Positions 11,218-23,900 of a stretch of 64,000 nucleotides of DNA are shown piece by piece. The notes under the pieces were generated by a model, which was not told the origin of the DNA, searched no databases, and saw only the letters and a program-made list of their open reading frames with translations. A program made the position numbers and the translations under genes. Positions within the stretch are counted from its first letter, which is position 1. Every line of letters starts with the position of its first letter. Source of the stretch: Sipunculus nudus (lineage: Eukaryota > Annelida > Sipuncula > Golfingiida > Sipunculidae); contig CM049320.1 in the NCBI GenBank assembly GCA_026874595.1, positions 21,459,714 through 21,523,713 of the forward strand, read 5' to 3'.

Positions 11218-14200
11218 GTACTTGGCCTGATTTGTAAACACTCAATTGCCAGGCATTGAGTACCTGCCCTGATATGTAAACACTAAAACACTAGGCTTTG
11301 AGTACTTGCCCTGATTTGTAAACACTCAACCACTGGGTACTAAATACTTGCCCTGATTTGTAAACACTCAACAACCAGGCACTGAGTACTTGCCCTGATT
11401 TGTTAACACTCATCCCCTGGCGCTGAGTACTTGCCCTGATTTGTAAAGACTCAATTACTAGGCATTGAATACTTGCCCTAATTTGTAAACACTAAAACAT
11501 TAGGCTTTGAGTACATGCCCTGATTTGGAAACACTCAACCACTAGGTACTGAGTACTTGGCCTGATTTGTAAACACTCAACCACTGGGTACTAAATACTT
11601 GCCCTGATTTGTAAACACTCAACCACCGGGCTCTGAGTACTTGGCCTGATTTGTAAATGCTCAACCACCAGGCCCTGAGTACTTGGCCTGATTTGTAAAT
11701 GCTCAACCACTAGGCTCTGAGTACTTGGTCTGATTTGTAAATATTCAACCACCAGGTACTGAGTATTTGGCCTGATTTGTAAACCCTCAACCTCTAGGTA
11801 CTGAGTACTTGCCCTGATTTGTAAACACTCAACCACTAGCACTGAGTACTTGCCCTGATTTGTAAACACTCAGTTACTAGAAATTAAGTACTTGGCCTGA
11901 TTTGTAAATACTCAACCACTAGGTACTGAGTACTTGCCCTGAATTTTAAAACACTCAACCACCAGCCTCTGAGTACTTGCCCTGATTTGTTAACACTCAA
12001 TTACTAAGCATTGAGAACTTGCCCTGATTTGTAAACACTCAACCACTAGGCTCTGAGTACTTGGCCTGATTTGTAAACACTCATTTGCCAGGCATTGAGT
12101 ACTTGCCCTGATTTGTAAACAATAAACAATAGGCTTTGAGTACTTGGCCTGATTTGTAAATACTCAACCACTAGGTACTGAGTACTTAGCCTGATTTGTA
12201 AACATTCAACCACTGGGTACTAAATACTTGCCCTGATTTGTAAACACTCAACCACCAGGCACTGAGTACTTGCCCTGATTTGTTAACACTCATCCCCTGG
12301 CGCTGAGTACTTGCCCTGATTTGTAAAGACTCAATTACTAGGCATTAAATACTTGCCCTAATTTGTAAACACTAAAACATTAGGCTTTGAGTACTTGCCC
12401 TGATTTGGAAACACTCAACCACTAGGTACTGAGTACTTGGCCTGATTTGTAAACACTCAACCACTGGGTACTAAATACTTGCCCTGATTTGTAAACACTC
12501 AACCACTGGGCTCTGAGTACTTGGCCTGATTTGTAAATGCTCAACCACCAGGCCCTGAGTACTTGGCCTGATTTGTAAATGCTCAACCACTAGGCTCTGA
12601 GTACTTGGTCTGATTTGTAAATACACAACCACTAGGTACTGAGTATTTGGCCTGATTTGTAAACCCTCAACCTCTAGGTACTGGGTACTTGCCCTGATTT
12701 GTAAACACTCAACCACTAGCACTGAGTACTTGCCTTGATTTGTAAACACTCAATTACTAGAAATTAAGTACTTGGCCTGATTTATAAATACTCAACCACT
12801 AGGTACTGTGTACTTGCCCTGAATTTTAAAACACTCAACCACCAGCCTCTGAGTACTTGCCCTGATTTGTTAACACTCAATTACTAAGCATTGAGAACCT
12901 GCCCTGATTTGTAAACACTCAACCACTAGGCTCTGAGTACTTGGCCTGATTTGTAAACACTCAATTGCCAGGCATTGAGTACTTGCCCTGATTTGTAAAC
13001 ACTAAAACACTAGGCTTTGAGTACTTGGCCTGATTTGTAAACACTCAACCACTAGGTACTGAGTACTTAGCCTGATTTGTAAACACTCAACCACTGGGTA
13101 CTAAATACTTGCCCTGATTTGTAAACACTCAACCACCAGGCACTGAGTACTTGCCCTGATTTGTTAACACTCATCCCCTGGCGCTGAGTACTTGCCCTGA
13201 TTTGTAAACACTCAATTACTAGGCATTGAATACTTGCCCTAATTTGTAAACACTAAAACATTAGGCTTTGAGTACTTGCCCTGATTTGGAAACACTCAAC
13301 CACTAGGTACTGAGTACTTGGCCTGATTTGTAAACACTCAACCACTGGGTACTAAATACTTGCCCTGATTTGTAAACACTCAACCACTGGGCTCTGAGTA
13401 CTTGGCCTGATTTGTAAATGCTCAACCACCAGGCCCTGAGTACTTGGCCTGATTTGTAAATGCTCAACCACTAGGCTCTGAGTACTTGGTCTGATTTGTA
13501 AATACTCAACCACTAGGTACTGAGTATTTGGCCTGATTTGTAAACCCTCAACCACTAGGTACTGAGTACTTGCCCTGATATGTAAACACTCAACCACTAG
13601 CACTGAGTACTTGGCCTGATTTGTAAACACTCAACCACTGGGTACTAAATACTTGCCCTGATTTGTAAACACTCAACCACCAGGCACTGAGTACTTGCCC
13701 TGATTTGTTAACACTCATCCCCTGGCGCTGAGTACTTGCCCTGATTTGTAAACACTCAATTACTAGGCATTGAATACTTGCCCTAATTTGTAAACACTAA
13801 AACATTAGGCTTTGAGTACTTGCCCTGATTTGGAAACACTCAACCACTAGGTACTGAGTACTTGGCCTGATTTGTAAACACTCAACCACTGGGTACTAAA
13901 TACTTGCCCTGATTTGTAAACACTCAACCACTGGGCTCTGAGTACTTGGCCTGATTTGTAAATGCTCAACCACCAGGCCCTGAGTACTTGGCCTGATTTG
14001 TAAATGCTCAACCACTAGGCTCTGAGTACTTGGTCTGATTTGTAAATACTCAACCACTAGGTACTGAGTATTTGGCCTGATTTGTAAACCCTCAACCACT
14101 AGGTACTGAGTACTTGCCCTGATTTGTAAACACGCAACCACTAGCACTGAGTACTTGCCCTGATTTGTAAACACTCAATTACTAGAAATTAAGTACTTGG

Positions 14201-14545
14201 CCTTATTTCTAAATACTCAACCACTAGGTACTGAGTACTTGCCCTGAATTTTAAAACACTCAACCACCAGCCTCTGAGTACTTGCCCTGATTTGTTAACA
14301 CTCAATTACTAAGCATTGAGAACTTGCCCTGATTTGTAAACACTCAACCACTATGCTATGAGTACTTGCCCGGATTTGTTAACACTCAACCACTAGGTAC
14401 TGAGTACTTGGCCTGATTTGTAAACACTTAACCACTAGGCATTGAGTACTTGGCCTGATTTGCAAACACTCAACCATTAGACATTGAGTCCTTGGCCTGA
14501 TTTTTAACACTCAACCACCGGGCATTGTGTACTTGGCCTGATTTT
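11218..14545. repeat. 42-bp minisatellite, main block, with ~880-bp higher-order repeat
   Basis: About 80 diverged copies of the 42-bp unit run head to tail. A distinctive variant (CATCCCCTGGCGCTGAGTAC) sits at 11411, 12291, 13172 and 13716, giving spacings of 880, 881 and 544 bp, i.e. about 21, 21 and 13 monomers. Four almost identical 92-codon minus-strand frames recur at the same spacing and are by-products of the 14-codon unit. The block lies directly upstream of the lectin-like gene. Confidence 0.96.
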
Positions 14546-14894
14546 TAGCCAACAAGCAATGAAAATATGTTTATTGTTATTTTATCATTAACTGGTATCC
14601 ATGTTTCTCTAGTCTGGATCCTCTATAGTGAACTGGGGTGATATGTCTGGTGCAAGTGGCCCTTAGAATGTTTGTCTGATCGGAAATGTCTTTATTCCAA
14701 CATATACCACATTTTTATACAGCTTTTTAAGCAAGGGTTGGTATACTGGATTTTTCCGCCTAAAAGAAATTTGCAAGCTGATCGTAATTATACTGGTTCC
14801 GGTAAACTTACCAGTGCAAGGTTAGAAAATCCAAGAACAACTTATTGACCATTCATAAAGATTGATTTCCATTTAAATTTCCGTTTTTTTAACA
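14546..14894. other. Unique sequence upstream of the lectin-like gene
   Basis: No gene is seen. It ends in a strong acceptor (TTTTTTTAACAG, AG at 14893-14894), which implies a further upstream non-coding exon and a promoter that I could not locate. Confidence 0.5.
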
Positions 14895-14997
14895 GGTCCT
14901 GTTTGGGGGAGTGCCATGAATCTTCAACACCTGGTCAAAATGATTTGGTCATGTGCAGTTTTATACAGTGTTGCCTTATTTGCCTTGACTTATGCAG
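14895..14997 (+). CDS. Lectin-like gene exon 1: 5' UTR end and signal peptide
   Basis: The exon begins after TTTTTTTAACAG, with 21 non-coding bases before ATG at 14916. It encodes 27 residues whose core (SCAVLYSVALFALTYA) is a typical hydrophobic signal sequence. It ends G|GTAAGT in phase 1, so cleavage would fall close to the exon boundary. Confidence 0.85.
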
Positions 14998-17900
14998 GTA
15001 AGTGTCCAGTCCATCAGGAAACAAACATATTCCAAATGGTGTTAGAGATCCCATTTTATTATCATCAAACATTGTCCTATTAGATATTTATTAATATAGA
15101 TTTTGCAACTGAAAAAAAATATCCTTGCAGAAAATGATTTTTCTACTTTAAAGAAAAAAACAGAACTTTCACCAATCATATGCTAGATGATTGCTTTCAA
15201 GTTTTTAAATACTAAATTATATATTTTAAGCTTTTCTGATTTTCATTCATGCTGATTAGCTATTACCAGTGATGTAGTTTAGGCCACACCATCCAAATCT
15301 GAGTGTAAATCAGAGTCCATGCCACTCTAGTCTGAGTCCAAGTCCCAGTCACAGTCATTGAACTCTAAGTCCACCTTCTTTGGGACCTAGTCATTTGAAA
15401 CCCAAGTCTGAGGCTTGGTCCAAGACAGATATCCTTAAGAAGAAATTTAAAATGAAGTTAACAATGGATATTTGGAGTCTTTACCTCCGAGTCCAAGGTA
15501 CAAGTCTAAGTACAGGCCTAAGCAACTCTCAAGTCCAAGTCTGAGACCCTAAACAAGAGTGCTACATCACTTGTTTTAGCAATGAGTCTCTATTCTATCA
15601 TTCTTCCACGGACAGGCAGTTAGCAGGGCACAAATTATAACCATAATACCTAGAAATTTCTCTAAAATCCACTCAAAATTCCATGTTAGTTAGGTGAGCA
15701 CCATGACCCATGGGTCACTTGTTTTCAGTATTCAGGAAATTATGTTAAAGGCCTCCTATTCTCATCTTGTTCTCTCCCAATGTTGCTGCTGAACATTTTT
15801 TCTCTCGTGTTTATTACATAGAAATCAGGAATTCAGCACCATGGAGAGAGGCAGTTTATACATGTAGTCAACAAGGTATGACGCTGCCTCAGTACTGGAC
15901 AGACATACCAGCAGAAGAATTCCTGAGATACCCGGAGGGACTATGGATCTGGCTTCAGAGAAACCCAAGTTTCCACTGGCTTAACGGAGATGTGTTTGGT
16001 ATAACTTTATAATTTACACTTTATAATTCTTTATCACAAAAAAGCATATGGTGATTCAGTTGAATGCAAATGTTGCGCGAACATATTGAAAGTTTGCAAA
16101 TATAAGTGCTAAGCTATGGTTGTAGTCCTGTCAAATGTTTAACGGACATTTGCAACAGTTGTCATGGTTATCTTTGAAAATTCATATGTTAAAGGTCAGT
16201 ATAGAGGCCTAAAGCTCAGCAACTATGACCGCCTCAGTGTTTGTGGTAGCATTACATTATGCAGGTTAAGAACACAACTCGAGGTCAGGGCCCTGTTGCA
16301 TGAAGCACTCTGTTAATTTAAAATGTTACTGTTGAAGAAACCAAGTTATTAGATTATTATTTATGCGTAATATTATATATTATATTTGATTTTATAAAGA
16401 AAACATTTGAACACCAGTACCATATTTCATTAATCAGACACATGAGTGCTTATTTTCTTTCAGATTTTGCTTTCAACATACATCTAAAAAAAGTAGGCTT
16501 CCATTTATATCAGTGTAATATATATATATAAAATATGTGAAAGTTTAATGAGGAATTAAATTCGAGCAACTAAGCTTAAACATTTTACATGAAAATATTT
16601 ATAAAATAATCGTACATCAAAATGACTCACAAAAGGTCTGGCAGAGACATCTGGTGGCATACTAGGAAACTACAGAGGTGCCCCCTCCTCTGAACAATTA
16701 AGTGTAGCGACAGTTTAAGTCAGGCATTAATTTTGAAAGACAGTTTTTGTCTTGTCCACTAAATAAGGCTGGCAAGTTTTTCAGGTGATCAAGGCTTTCA
16801 GGCATCAGATACAGGAAATATGGTACTTTATATTTACTACATTGTGTATTGTATCTGACACAAATCAAACAGAAGCCCACCTTTACTTTTATTTTAAGAA
16901 ACCCCTGTGGATGCATGGAAAAAACATCCATCAAAAGACTGTGGTGTGTTCAACTTTGAGGACAAAACATTTGAAGCTGACAGTTGTGAAGAGCGACACA
17001 AGTTCCTGTGTGAATTACCAGGTAGTTATATAAATATATATATATATATATGGCAGTGATATTGGCATATCATTAAGCCCCCCTCCAACACACACACACA
17101 GAGTCATTTCTTAATTCATATTTTGGTAAAACATTTTGTGAGCTGATTTCTGTTTGCAGTAGATCTCCAATATGGCTGATTTTCAAAATGTGAAAATTTG
17201 CCACAATATTAGTCCTATATCACATATTTGCACCTGATATTTATCTTTGACCTTTGCCTTATTCCCAAGGTTGTACACTCCATAGATGATCCCCTATTAT
17301 CACTCAGTTGTGGTTGTTTGGGGAGGCTTGCCAAATGCTTTACATCTAGCTCTTAATAATCTTTTCTCGATTTTTTTGTTCTTTTAATCCCATGAGCAGT
17401 TAACATAAAGATAATGGCAAATAAAGATTAGTGCAAGGTACCTCTTGGCAAAAATGTTTAAATTTCCAATGTGTTGGCTGGTTTTATCATGCCATAGTCA
17501 CATTTCATTCCACCACCAAGCCCACGCAGTATATAACAATAATTTTGATTAAAATATATCTCTAGTTATAAGCCATAGTTGTAAGCTAATGATCATTACT
17601 AATGAGTCATTGAATTTATAGACGTTAACAGCCATGTCCGAATAAAGTGGAACCCCATCTTGCAACCACCCTACAATTGTAACAATCCCGTAATTATTAC
17701 CAATTTTCTTAGTCCCGAATATACGATCCAGGTAATCCAGGAATTTCACAAGTGTGACCATTCCCAAATTACGACCACTTTGGTCATGCAATCCTCATGA
17801 TCATGATTTTGGGTTTCAACTGTACACAAAAGCACAACAGTCATAATTAATAATTTAACACAATGTTTACCAACACAATGTCACAATTAACACAGATCAT

Positions 17901-20900
17901 TTTCCCAGAAATTATGGAACCTTTAAATTTACTTTCTTAGAAGGATGCTCTGAATGTCCGAAAAATGATGTCATACACTGCTTTGCCGTAAATGACAAGG
18001 CATTCATTCTTCATGATCAGAAGCAATCATGGCCGGCTGCAAGAAACGATTGTAGGGAGCACAAGCCAAGCGGAACACTCATTCAGGGCTCTGATACGGC
18101 CTCCTTGCTCAAAATCATCAAGAAGATGAATTTACAAGCCACTGCTGTAATCAAGGTTTGGGTCGGGTACCATAAGAATATCTGGAAGAGTGGAACTATA
18201 GAACACACAGGTATGCAATAAATATTATTATTTCTTAGCATGGAGGACTACTATAACAGTCTGTGTACATCTGTCCCTCCATCCCTTTACTGTTACCATA
18301 TATCCCAAAAACATCTGCTATCATTACTAGTAAATATCATTACTAATTCTTTGGGCATATTGATCCCTGCCAGTGAAATCATGTGTATTGAACTCTTCCT
18401 ATGAACAAAAATACAAACGAAAATGGTATTTTCCTATTTTCTGCAGATATGTAATAGGGCTGATACGGGTAACAAACTTTGGATTATTAGGTATTAGGTA
18501 GGCAAGGCTTAAAATAGTGTTGGACTTCTGGAATTTGCTTGTAATTTTAAGGGAGGCTAGTTAGCACCAGCTCCCCTTGGCCAGTAATTATTTAACAAGG
18601 GATTTTTTTTATTGACAGGAATGACACATATACATGCAGTATATTTTGTTTGCATTTTGTAGAACATTTCTCTGGTTTAAAACCCTACAGTAATGAATAA
18701 AGACAAACTGCCTGTGATTTACGTTTAAATTACTTTTTAAGGATGTTAGTATTGGACTTTGACTCGAATTCCAAATGACCCAGACACAAATAAGGTGGAC
18801 ATGTACTCAAACTCTAAAGACTTGGACTCATGTGGCTTGCCAGGTACGCTCTGAACACAAAGGGTGACCGCCCAGCCCAGCGACTATCCACTCACATGCT
18901 GTGAGAAATAGCAGGATTCTTCAGGTTTGGCAACACCCAGTCAGTTGGCGCTGGATAAAGTAAAATCTGATTGGCTCTGCGTTTAAAAAAATCTGCTGAT
19001 CTGGTAGAAGAAATCTGATTGGCTTAGCGCATGTGTAAACAAACATAGCTATGCAGGGCAAGCTTGTGCGGCACGCAATACAGGAAATATGCAGACAGTG
19101 GGGATAACTGTCCTCAGGCAAGTCAGTATACAGACTGTGTTGAAAGCTGACTATTGCATCGTGTGTATTCCAATTGGGTGAAAAAGTCTGTGCTGCCAAG
19201 CGCTTTCCACAGCAGTGTCAAGTGACCGGTACCTCAAAGAACATCCTTTTGTGCTGGTGATACCTGCAATGTGTCTTGTTAAATATAAAGCAGGGGGAAT
19301 TCCACAGAGACAGCACCACCTAGTGGCCAAACCTGACTGGAAACCTTGGTTTTATGCAGTGGTTAGTGTAGCAAATAGTTGAGCGTAGCGTAGCCACTGC
19401 TTATGGATCGTACTTGCCAGGGTTCTGATTGATTTTCAGGAAACTTTCCACATATATTAAGCTATAGATTATCCCATCTGAGTTGGTTTCCTGGCAAAAT
19501 CAATGCAATTTAAGGTGGCCAGAGGTCCCAATTTAACTCATTTTCCTATTAAGTTGAACAGAATGAGGAGCATTAAATGAGTTTGAATCGGCTAGAAATA
19601 TTTATGTCTCCCCCCCCCCCCCCACCCAACCCCTCACAGAGAGACGTTGTTCTCAGTGCCATTGTCTGTGGTCATCTGTCTTTGTTGTCATCTGTTTGAT
19701 TTCTTGCGAATGCAATAAGTTTATAAGGACTGCATATTTTCCCCATAAATTTGAAAAACCTACCAAAATCTCGGACAAGTTTGAAAACCAGTCACTTTGA
19801 CTTTCATCTTTAAGGTCAATTCTGACCAAAAAAATATAAAAATTCGTGAAAGCCCGTACTTTTGAAGTATTTCACATTTTGTCCTCAGATTTGGTACACA
19901 AATTGTTCCTACCAAGTTTCCCAAAGATTTTGAAAACTTGTGACCTTGACCAGGATCCTCAAGGTCAAATAAGGTGAATTATAGTTATTATCTTGTGAAC
20001 CATATTACTTATTTAATATTGTTGATTTTTTCCTAACATTCAACATACAAGTTGTTTCATCTGAGTTCATGGAATATTCGGGTACTGGCTACCTTGACCT
20101 TGATTTTCAAGGTCAAATATCCGCAATTCTAGGATTATTATGACCCTTATAACTTTGGAAGTACTGAATATTTTTTCTTCAAATTTGACACAACAGCTGT
20201 TCTTTCTCTCAAAATCTTGTCAGAGTTAAAAAAATTGTGACCTTGACCTTGATCTTCAAGGTACAGTCTGATTAAATCTAGATTCATTGTTTTGAGATAG
20301 TGCATATTTTATTCCTTGTGTGTTGGGGTGGCCCAAAAGGGGGAGACTTTCTAGTTTTAAAATGTCTTCTTCAAATATTACAGAATATTAGATGTTTCTT
20401 TATTTAATTTTTTATCTGTTACACAGATTACCGACCGCTGGGACACTTCAAAGTGCCAAGTGTCAAGTTTTGGCCTAAGCATCCTGCACTCTTGCAAGTT
20501 TTTTTTTGTATTGAAAGTTCTGCATTTAATATTACAGACATTCCATGGGCCCCACGAGAACCATCAAGAACAGGGGACTGTGCTGTAGTGTTCCATAACA
20601 GGACGAACCGAGTGGTCAGAGCAGTCCAGTGCACATCCTCCCAGGCCTTCATATGTGTTAAAGGTTTGTATCATGAATTTTCAATAAAGTCCTTTTTTAG
20701 CTCAGCTGACTGTAAGTCAACAGAGGAATATAGGAATGGTGCTTTGTCCGTCGGCCGTCCAGTCGTCTGGCCGACAAGCCGTCCCTTAGCAGGGCACAAA
20801 TCATAACTGCTGGTCCTAGAAACTTCTTAAAGTGAATATATTGAGGGAGGTCAATAAAATATCTCCTTGGGAACCTGAAATTAGGTCACTGCAACCTCTA

Positions 20901-23900
20901 TTCTCCAAGCCAATTAAAAAAAAATTAAACCAATACCAAACCTCGAATATCTTGATAATCAATGCATGGATTGTCATGAATCTTGTCTTAAATATTGACC
21001 ATGACTAATTTTGTCAGTTCCCGAAAAGTGGTGGCGCCACCTGTATTTTTTTGTTATTTTAACGAATATTTTTCTATTTTTTTTTACTGTTCAATGTCAA
21101 CAATCATGTCAGTTTCTCGGCTGTGATTACAACTTTAGTCCGTTCCACACCCCCTGTCCATCTGATTTTTCGTTATTAATTTTACATAAGTCATACTTGC
21201 AAACATAATTTGCACCAATGGCATAAAGAGGCAAAAGCGTAATTTTTGGTACCTTTCCTACTCACGATATAAATATTATTTACTTTACGGCCTGGTTGAC
21301 ATGTTTCATATATATCCGTGGTTCATGGCATCCCTGATAAGTGGCCATTGTCTATCTTCCTTGGATATGGGTATAGAGTAATGTGACGCAACAGTGAAGC
21401 ACGTGCACGCAGAGAATACAAGTCTCGCTGTAAACAGGGTTAGGCAGTTCTTGATTATTGGCCCCATGAATGTTGGTGCCTCGTTAGTATGTCACGTCTA
21501 TTATGACGTCATCACTATTTCCTGAAATGCCCATTTCACAGATTAGTGGCAAGATGTCGCTACAGAATAGACTAGTTACTCATAAAATGGTTTAAAATTG
21601 TTTACAGGAAAATGATATAAGGTAGGCTATTATTTCTATAATAGTTAAATACGCTTTATCCTCTTTCTGCCCTCAGGTCAAAAAGTGTTGGTGTTCTTTG
21701 ATTCGCAAAAAGATAATTGCGAAAAAACAGGTGGACAGGGGCACTGGAACAGACTATAGTGTCATAAAACCTGGTGTGTTTATTGATCACAAGTGGATAC
21801 CCTATAGTAATCACTCTGTCTGTCTGTCTGTCTGTTTGTTTGTCTGTCTGTCCGTCTGTCCATCTGTCCATTCATTTAAATTTGTTTCCAGATGATAACT
21901 CCAGGTTGGATTGAAACATGGATTTCAAACTTGACTTACAAATGGCCTACCACCAAAGCAAGAACCTTTATGATTTTGGGGTCACAAGGTCAAAGGTCAA
22001 GGTCACAGGACTCACTTAAAAAAGATTATGGCTGCATTGTAAGCCAAGCTTTTCATCCCAAACTTTCCATCTTGCGCATTTAGCAGACTTACCAGGATAG
22101 GGAGAGCATAAATGAATTTGGGGTCACAAGGTCAAAGGTCCAGGTCACAGGGGCCATCTGTTCTCAAATTAGTTTCCAGATGATAACTCCAGTTTAGTTT
22201 GACATATTGGTTTCAAACTAAACTTATATATGGCTCACCACTTATGAAGGAACTGTGTGAATTTTGGGTCCAACGGTCAAAGGTCAAGGTCACAAGACTC
22301 ATTTCTTTAAAAAAAAAAATTTGGTCATAAGGTCATTGATTAAGGTTACAGGACTGTCATTCTGAAAAATTTCTTTAAAAATATCCTTCTAGAAAAATTC
22401 AGCTGAGCGTCGAGACCCATGGGTCCCTAGTTTTTAAATTTATACATGTATTCACTTTCATGTATTTCAGATTTCAAAAGGAACTATGGTATGTAAAATT
22501 GGAAATATACCATACATAATGTTACATTTGTTACATTTTCATGCACATTTAATAAGGGTTTTAAGAATGGTTATCTATAGCAATTTTCACTTTCTCAGTT
22601 TCTGGTTTTATCAGTATTACCAGATTAGTGGTGCCTACTATGCCAACTTCATTCCTTTGAGAAATAAAGAAAATCTTCCATGTTAGATTGATAAAGAATT
22701 GTTCTACTTCAAGACCATCTATTCAAAATAAAAAACCTCAGTATATTTCATATGTACACAACAGGAAATAAGGTCAGTATTACTTAATTTATAAGTTATG
22801 AGGTAAGGTAAAGTCTGCTGGGCTTTTACACCCGAGCTTAATGGCTCATCAGGCCGGAGCTTATCCCGGTTTCAGTAGCCTGAAGTGACTTAGGGGTTAA
22901 ACTCCTCCTGGATGGTAGGCTAGTCCATCGCAGGTTACCTTCCCAGTATTTACTGGTACCCATTTCTACTGCTGGGTGGACAGAGGCACACTCGCAGTTG
23001 GGACCTTGCCTAAGGGTCTTGGCACGGTGTGGATCTGACCAGGATTCAAACTCACGACCTCTCAATCAAGAGCCCGGCACCTTAACCATTACACCACTGC
23101 CCCCACCTTATAAGTTATGAACCATAATAATAATAATAATTTATTATTATGTTCCCCTACAGTAATAGGTGGTCATCTGTAGGATATCTTGTGAACATGA
23201 TAACTTTTGAAGGGCTGCATATTTTCCTCTAAAAATTTAAAACACTGATTGTTCCTACTAGAATTTTGGATGAGTTTGAAAACTGGTGACCTTCACCTTC
23301 ATCCTCCAGATCAAATCTGCCAAAATATAATATTTTTGTGAAGCCCATAACTTTCGAAGTATGTCACATTTTGTCCTCAAATTCGCTACACTGATTGTTC
23401 CTACAAAGTTCTAGAACGAGATTGAAAGCTGGTGACCTTGACCAATATCTTCATGGTCAAATCAGCCAAATAATAGTTATTGTCTTATGAACACTATTAC
23501 TTTTGAAAGGTTAGATATTTTCCTCCCAAATTATAAACACTGATTTTTCCTACCAAAATCTTGGAAGATTTTGATACCTGGTAACCTTGACAGGGTCAGA
23601 TCTGATAGGGCACCATCTGCATCTAACAATGCCGTATCAGTCGTGTGATTAAAATTTTCAAAACATTGAAGATCTTTGCAGGGATTTTCGAGATAATTGG
23701 TAAAATGAAAAGGGGGGATTGATAAATTAAGGTGGCTTTATCAAGGACTTTGCACTTGCAACACAAATATAACCTAGTGTTCTGTACTCACAAAACGTGA
23801 AAGATTCATTAGACTGGCCCAGTCAATGAAATGGCTCTTAATTGTTGCCTCTGACAGAGAAATCTAACGTCCTCTGACTGTATCGCACTTAGTGTAGGTA

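Noticed and set aside
11591-14174. Four 92-codon minus-strand open frames with near-identical repeat proteins
   Set aside because: The 42-bp minisatellite unit is a multiple of three, so open frames recur automatically. They have no splice sites, promoter or non-repeat sequence.
9838-14545. CRISPR-like array
   Set aside because: The units are contiguous 42-bp tandem repeats without unique spacers, in a eukaryotic context.
16698-16934. Minus-strand 78-codon open frame over exon 3
   Set aside because: It overlaps a well-supported + strand exon and has no splice or family support.
20453-20806. Single-exon 117-codon gene from 20453
   Set aside because: It is exon 5 of the lectin-like gene read through its donor; the ATG is internal to the domain.
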